Source: SLQH01 sp964612995
GTDB lineage: Bacteria; Planctomycetota; UBA11346
NCBI GenBank assembly: GCA_964612995.1
Contig: CAZTGE010000173.1
Coordinates: 1 to 7,805, forward strand
DNA length: 7,805 nt
Direction of reading: 5' to 3'
The notes beneath the pieces were generated by a model that worked only from the letters and a program-made list of their open reading frames with translations, was not told the origin of the DNA and made no database searches. Position numbers and translations under genes: made by a program. The first letter of the stretch is position 1. Each line of letters opens with the position of its first letter. Below, piece by piece: positions 1 through 6,692 of the stretch.

Positions 1-20
1 CTGTGTCCTCTGTGGTAATT
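1..20. repeat. CT/GTG-rich intergenic repeat unit, cut by the window edge
   Basis: The first bases read CTGTGTCCTCTGTGGTAATT, much less GC-rich than the genes that follow. The core GTGTCCTCTGTG returns with a one-base deletion at 96-106. From memory, short non-coding elements of this CTGTG-CTCTGTGG kind are scattered through intergenic regions of many Planctomycetota and other environmental bacterial genomes. This copy runs off the left edge, so its true length is unknown. Confidence 0.45.
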
Positions 21-55
21 GTAGAAAGAACTTCAGGAAGGTCTGAGCAGTTACG

Positions 56-69
56 TACCATCAATGGTA
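56..69. repeat. 14-bp palindrome TACCATcaATGGTA
   Basis: A perfect inverted repeat with 6-bp arms around a 2-bp centre lies between the two CTGTG-type repeat units. The short centre makes it look more like a dimeric-protein binding site than an RNA hairpin. No recognisable promoter or gene sits beside it, and a 6-bp arm could arise by chance. Confidence 0.3.
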
Positions 70-80
70 GCCTCTCATGA

Positions 81-110
81 TTTCTCCGTGTCTTTGTGTC
101 TCTGTGAGAA
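81..110. repeat. Second CT/GTG-rich intergenic repeat unit
   Basis: This stretch contains CTTTGTGTCTCTGTGAG (92-108), which shares GTGTC-TCTGTG with positions 3-14. It is itself internally repetitive (CCGTGTC, TTGTGTC, TCTGTG). It is non-coding in appearance and has a base composition unlike the genes. It is probably a member of a dispersed intergenic repeat family; the family assignment is from memory. Confidence 0.45.
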
Positions 111-231
111 AATTGATCGAACAAGGCGCTCAGTCGGACGTCTTCGGCGCCGGTTGGCTTTGACGTTACGCTGTCGAAGCCTTGGCCGCACCCGTGCAGC
201 TGGTCAACAGGTCCGCGGCCTCTTCGGGGCT

Positions 232-254
232 CGTGCGCGCCGTCGTCGCGCACG
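232..254. repeat. 8-bp-stem hairpin upstream of the sulfatase remnant
   Basis: CGTGCGCG (232-239) pairs perfectly with CGCGCACG (247-254) around a 7-nt loop, ending 48 nt before the sulfatase ATG. It could be a 5' leader structure or a terminator of something to the left, but no T-run follows. The rest of 111-302 shows no supportable gene. Confidence 0.4.
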
Positions 255-302
255 GTTCCCACAACCGCCGTGTTCGCTAGCCTGCCGGTGGAAGCTCAAG
301 CC

Positions 303-773
303 ATGTCGACCCGCTCTCTCAACATCTGCGTCATCTGCGTCGATCAGATGCAGAGCGCCTGTCTGAGCGTGCATGGACATCCGGATGTGGCCACGCCGCA
401 TCTCGATGCCCTGGTGCGATCGGGGACCTCGTTCCGCCGTGCCTATTGCGCCAACAGCGTGTGCATGCCGGCGCGCGCCAGTCTGCTCACCGGCCTGACG
501 CCGCGGCAGCACGGTGTGGTGACCAACGGGACCAACCTGCCGCAAGAGATCCCCACCCTCGCCGGTGCGCTCGCCGACGCCGGCTGGCGGACCCACGCTG
601 CGGGCAAGCTGCACCTCCAGGCCTGGGCACCGGGTTGTTACGTGCCTGCAGGGGCAGAGCCCCACTGGTCATGGGAGGATCAGCAGCGCTGGAACGACGG
701 GCGCATCGCGCAGGTCCTCACGCCCTACTACGGATTCCAGACGGTCCAACGGCGCTTCAGTCAGGTACGGTGA
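303..773 (+). pseudogene. Truncated sulfatase (N-terminal third)
   Basis: The 156 residues match the start of a formylglycine-dependent sulfatase, an enzyme that hydrolyses sulfate esters. A beta strand leads to D14-Q15, the usual metal-binding region. C54-M-P-A-R58 is the CxPxR motif whose Cys is converted to formylglycine; the usual CxPSR Ser is Ala here. ASLLTG follows at 59-64, and G101-K102-L-H104 matches the family GKxH motif. PYYGF at 141-145 is also typical sulfatase sequence. After about residue 149 the similarity stops and the frame ends, whereas family members usually run 450-550 residues and need a later GDHG-type motif. The ATG at 303 is preceded by GGTGGA at a good distance. A GTG at 270 would only add 11 non-family residues. 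The stop overlaps the 3' end of the convergent oxidoreductase gene by 17 bp. It is almost certainly inactive, a remnant of a deletion or rearrangement. Confidence 0.85.
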
Positions 774-1752
774 TCGCTTGCGGTTGGCCGCTCTCGTCGG
801 AGGCGACCATCGCCTGCAGCAGGGCGGCCTGGACCATGGCATCGGTGATGGTGATCAGGGCCGGCGCGCGGCCGGCGACCACGTCGAGGAAATGGGCGTT
901 GGGGTCGCTCTCCGAGCCTTCCTGCCGTTCACCGGGGTCCTGGCCATCGACCACCCGATGCCAGCTGCCGCGCCACAGGTCGACCTCAATGTGGCCATCG
1001 GTGAAGGCAAACACGGCGTGGCTGCCGTCATGGGCGCTGTCGCCGCCGATGGCGACGGTGGCGTGGACGCCGCCGGGGAAGTCGATCAGCAGTGCGCCGT
1101 CGATCGGGACCTCGGTCCCGCGTCGTTCGAGCCGGGCGTAGACCTGCTCGGGTGCCACGCCCACGGCCCAGCACAGACCGGCGAGCAGATGGGCGCCGGA
1201 ATCGCCGCATTGACCGCCGCAGGATATCGCGGCCTGTTGCCGCCAGCTGCCCGCGGTCAGGCGGCGCCAGTCCTGGGTCAGCCAGGCATTGACCAGCCGC
1301 AGCTCGCCGAGACTGCCGTCGGCCACCGCCCGGCGCACCGCGGCGACGGCGTCGGTGAAGGGCGGGTTGAAGCAGGTGAGCACGTGCTTGCCGTGCGCGG
1401 TGGCCGCGGCGTGGACCGCGGCCGCTTCGTCGGTGGAGGCGACCATCGGTTTCTCGACCAGCACGTGGCAGCCGGCCTCGAGCGCCTGGATGATGTGCTC
1501 GGCGTGGAGATGGTGCGGGGTGAGGATCGACACCGCATCGAGCGCTGCTTCGCGATACATCTGCGTCGGGTCGGTGAAGCGGGCGGGTGCCGGGCTGTAG
1601 CTGTCCAGGCGGCGAGCCACCAGCGAAGCGATCTGGTCGGGGTCACGGTCGCACAAGGCGACGATGGCCACGTCGTCGCGGTCGCGGTAGCGGCGTGCAT
1701 GGGCGCCGGCGTGGCCGCCGCAGCCGAGGATGCCGATTCGCAGCGTCTCCAT
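757..1752 (-). CDS. Gfo/Idh/MocA family NAD(P)-dependent oxidoreductase
   Basis: This 331-residue cytoplasmic dehydrogenase belongs to the glucose-fructose/inositol/rhizopine oxidoreductase family, which oxidises or reduces sugars, polyols and related carbonyls. The N-terminal Rossmann fold has G9-C-G-G-H-A-G15 for dinucleotide binding and a D35 that could contact the cofactor ribose. E100-K101-P102 is the family EKP motif with its catalytic Lys. The substrate-domain helix GGQCGDSGAHLL (179-190) supplies the conserved D184 and H188. Length is normal and the C-terminus looks complete. The ATG at 1752 has GGAG about 8 nt upstream. Longer in-frame reading upstream enters antisense-like low-complexity sequence and the preceding gene, so it was rejected. 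It is the last gene of the three-gene operon, 61 nt after the ceramidase-fold gene. The family is confident; the substrate is unknown. Confidence 0.93.
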   Translation of the reverse strand: METLRIGILGCGGHAGAHARRYRDRDDVAIVALCDRDPDQIASLVARRLDSYSPAPARFTDPTQMYREAALDAVSILTPHHLHAEHIIQALEAGCHVLVEKPMVASTDEAAAVHAAATAHGKHVLTCFNPPFTDAVAAVRRAVADGSLGELRLVNAWLTQDWRRLTAGSWRQQAAISCGGQCGDSGAHLLAGLCWAVGVAPEQVYARLERRGTEVPIDGALLIDFPGGVHATVAIGGDSAHDGSHAVFAFTDGHIEVDLWRGSWHRVVDGQDPGERQEGSESDPNAHFLDVVAGRAPALITITDAMVQAALLQAMVASDESGQPQAITVPD

Positions 1753-1813
1753 GATGGGTCTCCAGGGAGGGGTCGGGGGGGTCAGGATGGGTTCGGCGGC
1801 GGGTGCCAGCAGT

Positions 1814-3127
1814 TCAACTCTGGCCGAGCCGGCAGGCTCTGGTGGCGGGGATGTGGCCGCGCAGGAAGTCGCATGCCGCTGCGGCCAGGCGTTCGCCGCA
1901 GTCCGGGCGCAGACAGCGGCGCAGCAGCAGCCGGGCCACGCCGGGGCCCTCGTGGGTCCCGCGCGCGTAGGCTTCGCTCGCGGCGACGTAGCCGTGATAA
2001 CCGTTGGCCATCGTCGCCAGCAGCAGAGGGCCGGGCCAGCAGGCCCGGATCGCGGTGCCGAAGCGGGTGAACAGCTCCACCGGCAGCGCGAGGATCGCCG
2101 CGTCACCGATACGCAGCAGCTGGAGTTCGATCTCGATCCGATCCGGCCCCCGGCGCGCGCGCGCGGCTTTGAGCCAGGCGAGGCCGGCCTCGGCTTCGCT
2201 GCGTTGCCAGGGAGTGCCGGTGGCGACCAGCTCCTGCCAGGTCTGCTTCAGGCGCCGCTGCTCGGCCGCGTTCGGCCAGGGGGCCAGCGGCAGCGTGACG
2301 GCGCCGTGTTCGACCGCCAGGCCGGTGCCGGTGTCGGCCGCGGGCAGCGCGCTGAACAGGCCTTCGGCCAGGGCCTGGCCGTGCTGGGCGCAGCCGAGGT
2401 CGACCGCGTCGCGTCGGCGCCAGTCGTTGGCTTCCTCGGGTACGAACCGGAACGCGCGGGGATTGATGTCGCCGCAGGCTCCGAGCAGGAACAGCACCGG
2501 TACCGAGGCGCCGAGCAGGTCCTGGAGATGGCGGCGCAGACGGCCGGGGTAATCGGCCGAGATCATGCCGGTGCCATGCTGGTGGACCGGATGACAGGCG
2601 CTTTCGACGATCACCACCAGGGGGCGACCGCTGGCGTCGCGCAGGCAGATCCAACGCAGGTGCTCGTCGCATTCGGTACCGTAGCTGGTGCGGTTGACCG
2701 CGAACCCCGGGCAGGCGACCGAACCGGCGTGGCTCGAACAGGGGCGGCGGGTATCGCTGCGAGCGACGGTCGCCGCGGCCTGCCGCAGCATGGTCTCGAG
2801 CCGGTCGAGATAATCCGGGTTTGGCGCGCCCCAGCCGTGCAGATCCATGGTCACCGGCCCGCTGTGGGTGTGCGTGGCGGCGAGCAGCACCTGCGCCGGC
2901 TCGATGCCGGCGGCTTCGGCCATTGCCCGACGCAAGCGCTCGGCCTGCGACGAGCCGAAGCCGATCAGGTCGCAGCTGGCCAGCAGCGCGGTCGCGCCCT
3001 CGTCTTCGATCAGCACCACGTTGGCCTGCAGCGTGTCTGCGGCGCCGAGCGCCGAGCCGAAGGCGCCGCCGCCGAGGATGCAGCCCGGCGGCGGGGTGAT
3101 GTCGAGGCAGGTGGGCGCGCAGCGCAC
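1814..3127 (-). CDS. Neutral/alkaline ceramidase-fold hydrolase (N-terminal domain family)
   Basis: The 437 residues follow the neutral ceramidase N-terminal domain pattern. DITPPPG (9-15) opens the fold. ATHTHSGP (84-91) and H179-P180 correspond to the zinc-binding histidine segments. ISADYPG (189-195), GACGDINPR (216-224), LPVELFTRFG (348-357) and NGYHGY (375-380) follow in order, the last two matching the Glu and Tyr zinc-ligand regions. Characterised neutral ceramidases read GDVSPN, where the Ser is the nucleophile; here N222 occupies that place. The protein has no signal peptide and lacks the C-terminal Ig-like domain of full-length ceramidases (about 650 residues or more). It is therefore probably a cytoplasmic metal-dependent amidase or esterase of unknown substrate. 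The GTG start lies 1 nt after the aminotransferase stop, with GGAG just inside that gene, so translational coupling is likely. No ATG alternative is visible near the start. Confidence 0.88.
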   Translation of the reverse strand: MRCAPTCLDITPPPGCILGGGAFGSALGAADTLQANVVLIEDEGATALLASCDLIGFGSSQAERLRRAMAEAAGIEPAQVLLAATHTHSGPVTMDLHGWGAPNPDYLDRLETMLRQAAATVARSDTRRPCSSHAGSVACPGFAVNRTSYGTECDEHLRWICLRDASGRPLVVIVESACHPVHQHGTGMISADYPGRLRRHLQDLLGASVPVLFLLGACGDINPRAFRFVPEEANDWRRRDAVDLGCAQHGQALAEGLFSALPAADTGTGLAVEHGAVTLPLAPWPNAAEQRRLKQTWQELVATGTPWQRSEAEAGLAWLKAARARRGPDRIEIELQLLRIGDAAILALPVELFTRFGTAIRACWPGPLLLATMANGYHGYVAASEAYARGTHEGPGVARLLLRRCLRPDCGERLAAAACDFLRGHIPATRACRLGQS

Positions 3128-3128
3128 C

Positions 3129-4328
3129 TCAGTCGAGCTCCGCGATCGATGCCTCGACCGCCGCGATCGCCGATTCGATGTCCGCCTCGGTATGGGCGAG
3201 GCTGAAGAACATGCAGTGACCGGGGTGGATGTAGTGGCCGCGCTGCAACGCGCCCTGGAGCATGCGGATCACCTTCGGCTTGTCCTCGAGGATCAGCGGT
3301 TGCGGCATCGCCGGATGCCCGGCGAGCTGATAGCCGACGCCGCCGGCCTTGCAGGCTGCGTTGATGCCTTCCATGAAACGGGTGCCGAGGCGGGCCTGAT
3401 GAGCGATGCCGTCCTCGCGCTCGAGCCGGTCGAGCACCACCTCGAGCGCGGCGAAGCTGGCCAGCTCACAATGGAAGGTCGCGGCGAGCCAGGCCTGCTG
3501 ACAGCGGTCGTCGGAGAGGATCTCCTCCTTGCCGACGAAGAACGCGCCCGGCAGGCCGTTGCACCAGGCCTTGCCGAAAGTGGCGATGTCGGGCTCGAGG
3601 CCGTAGAGCTCGCAGGCGCCGCCGATGGCCACGCGGCAACCGGTCTTGACCTCGTCGAGAATCGAGACGGCACCGGCCTCGCGGGCGGCATCGATCACGC
3701 CCTGGAGGTAGCCGGCATCCGGCCCGCTCTCCTGGATCGTCTCCACGATCACCCCGGCCACGGGCTGCGCCGCGAGCGCCGCACGCAGGGCCTCCAGGTC
3801 GTTGTACGGGATGACGCAGGAGACCGCCTGGACGCCGGCAGGTACGCCGATCGGGTCGATCGCGGTCCAGTCGTGCCAGCCGTGATAGCCGCAGCGCAGG
3901 ATGACTTCGCGGCCGGTGTAGGCGCGGGCCAGGCGGATGGCCTGCGAGGTCGCGGCGCTGCCGCCGATGGCGAAGCCGATGCGGCCGGCCCAGGGGAAGA
4001 GGCTCAACAGTCGTTCGGCGACCACCAGCTCGCGCTCGTGGGCGGTGGAGAAGATCACCCCATCGACCAGTTGTGCGTGGACCGCCTGGGCCACCGCCGG
4101 GTCGCCGTGGCCGAGCACGATCGGCCCGAAGCCCATGAGGTAGTCGACGAGCTCGTTGCCGTCGACATCGGTGAAGCGCGCGCCCTTGGCCGCGCTGGCG
4201 AAGACGGGGTAGCCGCGCTCGAGCATCATGTGGTTGCGTTTGTGGCCCTGGCAGCCCCGGACCATCAGCGCATCGCTGCGCTGGAGGAGCCGGCGGGAGT
4301 TCTCGATGGACAGTGTGGTGGCAGGCAT
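3129..4328 (-). CDS. Class III PLP-dependent aminotransferase (glutamate-1-semialdehyde aminotransferase-like)
   Basis: This 399-residue fold-type I transaminase resembles glutamate-1-semialdehyde 2,1-aminomutase. It has the phosphate-cradle segment GSAATSQAIRLARA (122-135; G-S-E-A-T in typical members) and Y148-H-G150 for ring stacking. D225-E-V-K-T-G gives the Asp that contacts the pyridine nitrogen. F251-G-K253 supplies the Schiff-base Lys. The C-terminal FFSLAHTEADI (374-384) is strongly family-like. After the Lys, typical enzymes read IIGGGLP, while this one reads AWCNGLP (254-260). It sits in an operon with a hydrolase and an oxidoreductase and not with haem genes, so it is more likely a catabolic or specialised amine transaminase than HemL. 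The ATG at 4328 is preceded by AGGAGA at about 8 nt. An upstream ATG at 4385 would add residues of intergenic character and was not used. It is the first gene of the operon, divergent from the AraC regulator. Confidence 0.92.
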   Translation of the reverse strand: MPATTLSIENSRRLLQRSDALMVRGCQGHKRNHMMLERGYPVFASAAKGARFTDVDGNELVDYLMGFGPIVLGHGDPAVAQAVHAQLVDGVIFSTAHERELVVAERLLSLFPWAGRIGFAIGGSAATSQAIRLARAYTGREVILRCGYHGWHDWTAIDPIGVPAGVQAVSCVIPYNDLEALRAALAAQPVAGVIVETIQESGPDAGYLQGVIDAAREAGAVSILDEVKTGCRVAIGGACELYGLEPDIATFGKAWCNGLPGAFFVGKEEILSDDRCQQAWLAATFHCELASFAALEVVLDRLEREDGIAHQARLGTRFMEGINAACKAGGVGYQLAGHPAMPQPLILEDKPKVIRMLQGALQRGHYIHPGHCMFFSLAHTEADIESAIAAVEASIAELD

Positions 4329-4438
4329 GGTGGTGATCTCCTGGGGTCGGGCCGGTCCCCCGGCGCGGTCACATCTCATAGGCACAGATGGGCGCTTGTT
4401 CGTTGCAACAAATCGACCAGGAATGCGTACAAACGACC
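4329..4438. promoter_or_regulatory. Divergent control region between aminotransferase operon and AraC regulator
   Basis: This 110-nt region serves two divergent genes. On the minus strand it contains the operon's ribosome binding site (AGGAGA, complement of about 4336-4341). It also has a possible minus-strand -10 element TATGAG (complement of 4375-4380). No good -35 is visible at the standard spacing, which is what one expects of an activator-dependent promoter. The repeated boxes at 4404-4439 lie where the -35 and upstream activator region would be. The right half is visibly more AT-rich than the genes. Promoter assignment is by eye only. Confidence 0.5.
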
Positions 4439-4439
4439 A
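4404..4439. promoter_or_regulatory. Candidate AraC-type operator: two direct repeats with 20-bp period
   Basis: Two 16-bp copies of TGCnnnnAAnCGACCA lie at 4404-4419 and 4424-4439, offset by exactly 20 bp. On the operon's strand they read TGGTCGnTTnnnnGCA. Two head-to-tail half-sites about two helical turns apart are characteristic of AraC-family operators such as araI1/araI2. The left copy also overlaps a perfect palindrome, GTTGCAAC (4402-4409), nested in TTGTT(4396-4400)/AACAA(4407-4411). The boxes end at the proposed ATG of the regulator, so binding could also repress its own gene. Function is inferred. Confidence 0.5.
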
Positions 4440-5212
4440 TGGTGCATGCAGACCCCGTCCTGCCGGCCGTCGAGAAGGTGATCTGCGTTCCGGAGTTCCG
4501 CCCGCGCGAGACGCGACACCGCTGGCACGAGATCGTGGTTCCCGTCGCTGGTACCTACAGCCTGGCCGTATCGGAGCACGGACCGATGCAGTGTACGCCG
4601 GAGCGGGTGCTGGTGATCCCCGCCGGCACCGAACATCGACCGGATCTGCGGCCGGGTCGAGCGCTGACCTTCTACTGCTTCCGGTGGTGGCCCGAGCCGG
4701 ACGAGCCCGGGTACGCCTTTGCGCAGCGTGCCGACCCTGGCGGGCGCATCCTCTACTGTTGCAGCTGGATCTGGCAGCTCTGCAACGGCTTCGCCCCGAC
4801 CGCGCCGCGCCCGGAGCCGGCCGAACAGACCATCGCGCATCTCGCTGCGTTGATCGTCGGTCTGTTGCACGCCGATGGCCGTCAGGCCGTCGATCCCCGG
4901 GTCGCCCGGGTGATCGAGCACATGACCGTCAACCTCAGCGAGCAGAACCGGATCGGCGATCTCGCCCGCCTGGTCGGGCTCAGCCGAGACGGGCTGATCC
5001 GTCTGTTCCGGCGCGAGCTCGGCGCCACGCCGGGCCAATGGCTCCAGGGGATGCGGGTGGAACGGGCGGTGGCGCTGCTCTCGGGCACCACCCATCCGCT
5101 CGCGGCCATCGCCAGCCAGGTGGGCATCGGCAGTGGCAGCCATCTGTCCAATCTGATCAAGCAGGCCACCGGCCGTCGCCCCTCGCAGTACCGCCGCGGG
5201 CCCGAACTCTGA
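4439..5212 (+). CDS. AraC family transcriptional regulator with N-terminal cupin-like domain
   Basis: The 257-residue protein has an N-terminal cupin-like sensor of roughly residues 14-75 and a C-terminal AraC DNA-binding domain. The sensor includes a His-rich ETRHRWHE turn and PAGTEHRP at the usual barrel positions. The DNA-binding domain has its first helix-turn-helix at about 172-195 (IGDLARLVGLSRDGLIRLFR) and its second at about 221-245, closing with RRPSQYR, the family RxPxxYR signature. It is transcribed away from the aminotransferase operon, so it most likely controls that operon and itself in response to a small-molecule ligand. Two in-frame ATGs are possible. The one at 4388 adds 17 residues encoded by AT-richer, operator-like DNA. 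The one at 4439 leaves more room for two promoters and was preferred. Neither has a convincing ribosome binding site, so the start is uncertain; the family is not. Confidence 0.92.
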   Translation: MVHADPVLPAVEKVICVPEFRPRETRHRWHEIVVPVAGTYSLAVSEHGPMQCTPERVLVIPAGTEHRPDLRPGRALTFYCFRWWPEPDEPGYAFAQRADPGGRILYCCSWIWQLCNGFAPTAPRPEPAEQTIAHLAALIVGLLHADGRQAVDPRVARVIEHMTVNLSEQNRIGDLARLVGLSRDGLIRLFRRELGATPGQWLQGMRVERAVALLSGTTHPLAAIASQVGIGSGSHLSNLIKQATGRRPSQYRRGPEL

Positions 5213-5274
5213 GGTCTTCCCAGCAACCCCTCGCGCTATCACACCCCTTCGACACGTCGGTGGCCCCGATCGCG

Positions 5275-5304
5275 TCGTTGCGACAAACTGCCGTGGCGAC
5301 CATG
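5275..5304. promoter_or_regulatory. Second operator-like sequence downstream of the AraC gene
   Basis: TCGTTGCGACAAA at 5275-5287 matches TCGTTGCAACAAA at 4400-4412 in 12 of 13 bases. CGACCATG at 5297-5304 repeats the eight bases at 4434-4441. The order of the two blocks is the same but they are 12 bp closer together here, so the 20-bp direct-repeat geometry is not preserved. It starts 62 nt after the regulator's stop, in the gap before alanine dehydrogenase. It may be a weaker site linking alanine dehydrogenase to the same regulator, or a chance match. Confidence 0.3.
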
Positions 5305-5331
5305 TTCATGGCTCCTCGCAGCCGGCCCGTA

Positions 5332-5347
5332 AGCCCCGGCGGGGGCT
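5332..5347 (+). terminator. GC-rich 6-bp hairpin after the AraC gene
   Basis: AGCCCC (5332-5337) pairs with GGGGCT (5342-5347) around GGCG, 119 nt downstream of the regulator's stop. There is no T-run after it, so it is at best a weak or factor-assisted terminator. Confidence 0.25.
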
Positions 5348-5438
5348 CTGAAGGAATCACAGGTCTGAGCTGCGGGCGTCCGCGCAGGCCGACGCGATGC
5401 GCCTTGCCTCGAGCAACGGCCGGGAAATGATGCGGTGC

Positions 5439-5464
5439 TTGCTGCTCGTCAGCAATTACAGCAA
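5439..5464. promoter_or_regulatory. TTGCTG/CAGCAA inverted and direct repeat cluster
   Basis: TTGCTG (5439-5444) and CAGCAA (5450-5455) form an inverted repeat around a 5-bp centre. A second direct CAGCAA follows at 5459-5464. The cluster is one of the few AT-containing spots in the alanine dehydrogenase upstream region, about 110 nt before its ATG, so it is a plausible operator. No matching regulator can be named from the sequence. Confidence 0.3.
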
Positions 5465-5466
5465 GC

Positions 5467-5497
5467 CATCGGGTCGTGCCGATCGCGCGACCCGATG
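5467..5497 (+). promoter_or_regulatory. Hairpin 1 in the alanine dehydrogenase leader
   Basis: CATCGGGTCG (5467-5476) pairs perfectly with CGACCCGATG (5488-5497). The stem can extend inward through a wobble pair and two further GC pairs to a 5-nt loop CGATC, giving a 13-bp stem. It lies about 80 nt before the alanine dehydrogenase ATG. No T-run follows, so a simple intrinsic terminator is unlikely. It may be a leader RNA structure or a protein-binding palindrome. Confidence 0.45.
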
Positions 5498-5520
5498 ACA
5501 TCATCAGTGCGGATCTCGTC

Positions 5521-5551
5521 CGCGGGGCGGGCCGCACCTTGCCGCCCCGCG
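5521..5551 (+). promoter_or_regulatory. Hairpin 2 in the alanine dehydrogenase leader
   Basis: CGCGGGGCGG (5521-5530) pairs perfectly with CCGCCCCGCG (5542-5551) around an 11-nt loop. It ends 24 nt before the ATG, just upstream of the weak ribosome binding site, where such a stable stem could affect initiation. Outer-stem length and loop length (10 bp, 11 nt) are the same as in the hairpin 23 nt upstream, although the sequences differ. Confidence 0.45.
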
Positions 5552-5575
5552 TGGGCCCTGATGCGAGAGCGCACC

Positions 5576-6676
<1,101 letters not shown>

Positions 6677-6682
<6 letters not shown>

Positions 6683-6692
6683 GCTCTCAGCC
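6677..6692. terminator. Inverted repeat spanning both convergent stop codons
   Basis: GGCTGAGctCTCAGCC is a perfect 7-bp inverted repeat with a 2-bp centre. Its left arm contains the alanine dehydrogenase TGA (6680-6682) and its right arm contains the permease stop on the other strand (6687-6689). It could act as a minimal bidirectional terminator, but neither side has a T-run. Confidence 0.35.

Noticed and set aside
171..275. Possible protein C-terminus on the minus strand (SPEEAADLLTS-like reading)
   Set aside because: It reads plausibly for about 36 codons, but an in-frame stop closes it upstream and there is no start, so it is too short to support as a gene or remnant.
565..2070. 501-residue plus-strand open frame
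   Set aside because: It is antisense to the oxidoreductase, with repetitive Gly/Ala/Val/Asp-rich translation typical of a shadow frame.
1753..2106. N-terminal extension of the Gfo/Idh/MocA gene
   Set aside because: The extra 118 residues overlap the preceding gene out of frame and are Arg/Ala-rich shadow sequence; the Rossmann motif begins right after the ATG at 1752.
1730..3205. 491-residue plus-strand open frame
   Set aside because: It is antisense to the ceramidase-fold gene, whose family motifs are all in the minus-strand frame.
2847..4481. 544-residue plus-strand open frame
   Set aside because: It lies antisense to the aminotransferase and part of the ceramidase-fold gene, both with clear motifs. 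The translation is low-complexity and matches no family; long antisense frames are common in GC-rich DNA.
4376..5242. 288-residue minus-strand open frame
   Set aside because: It is antisense to the AraC regulator; it has no family pattern of its own.
5435..5575. N-terminal extension of alanine dehydrogenase
   Set aside because: The frame is open, but the added 47 residues lack family similarity, cross both leader hairpins and would shift R15, K75, H96 and D270 off canonical numbering.
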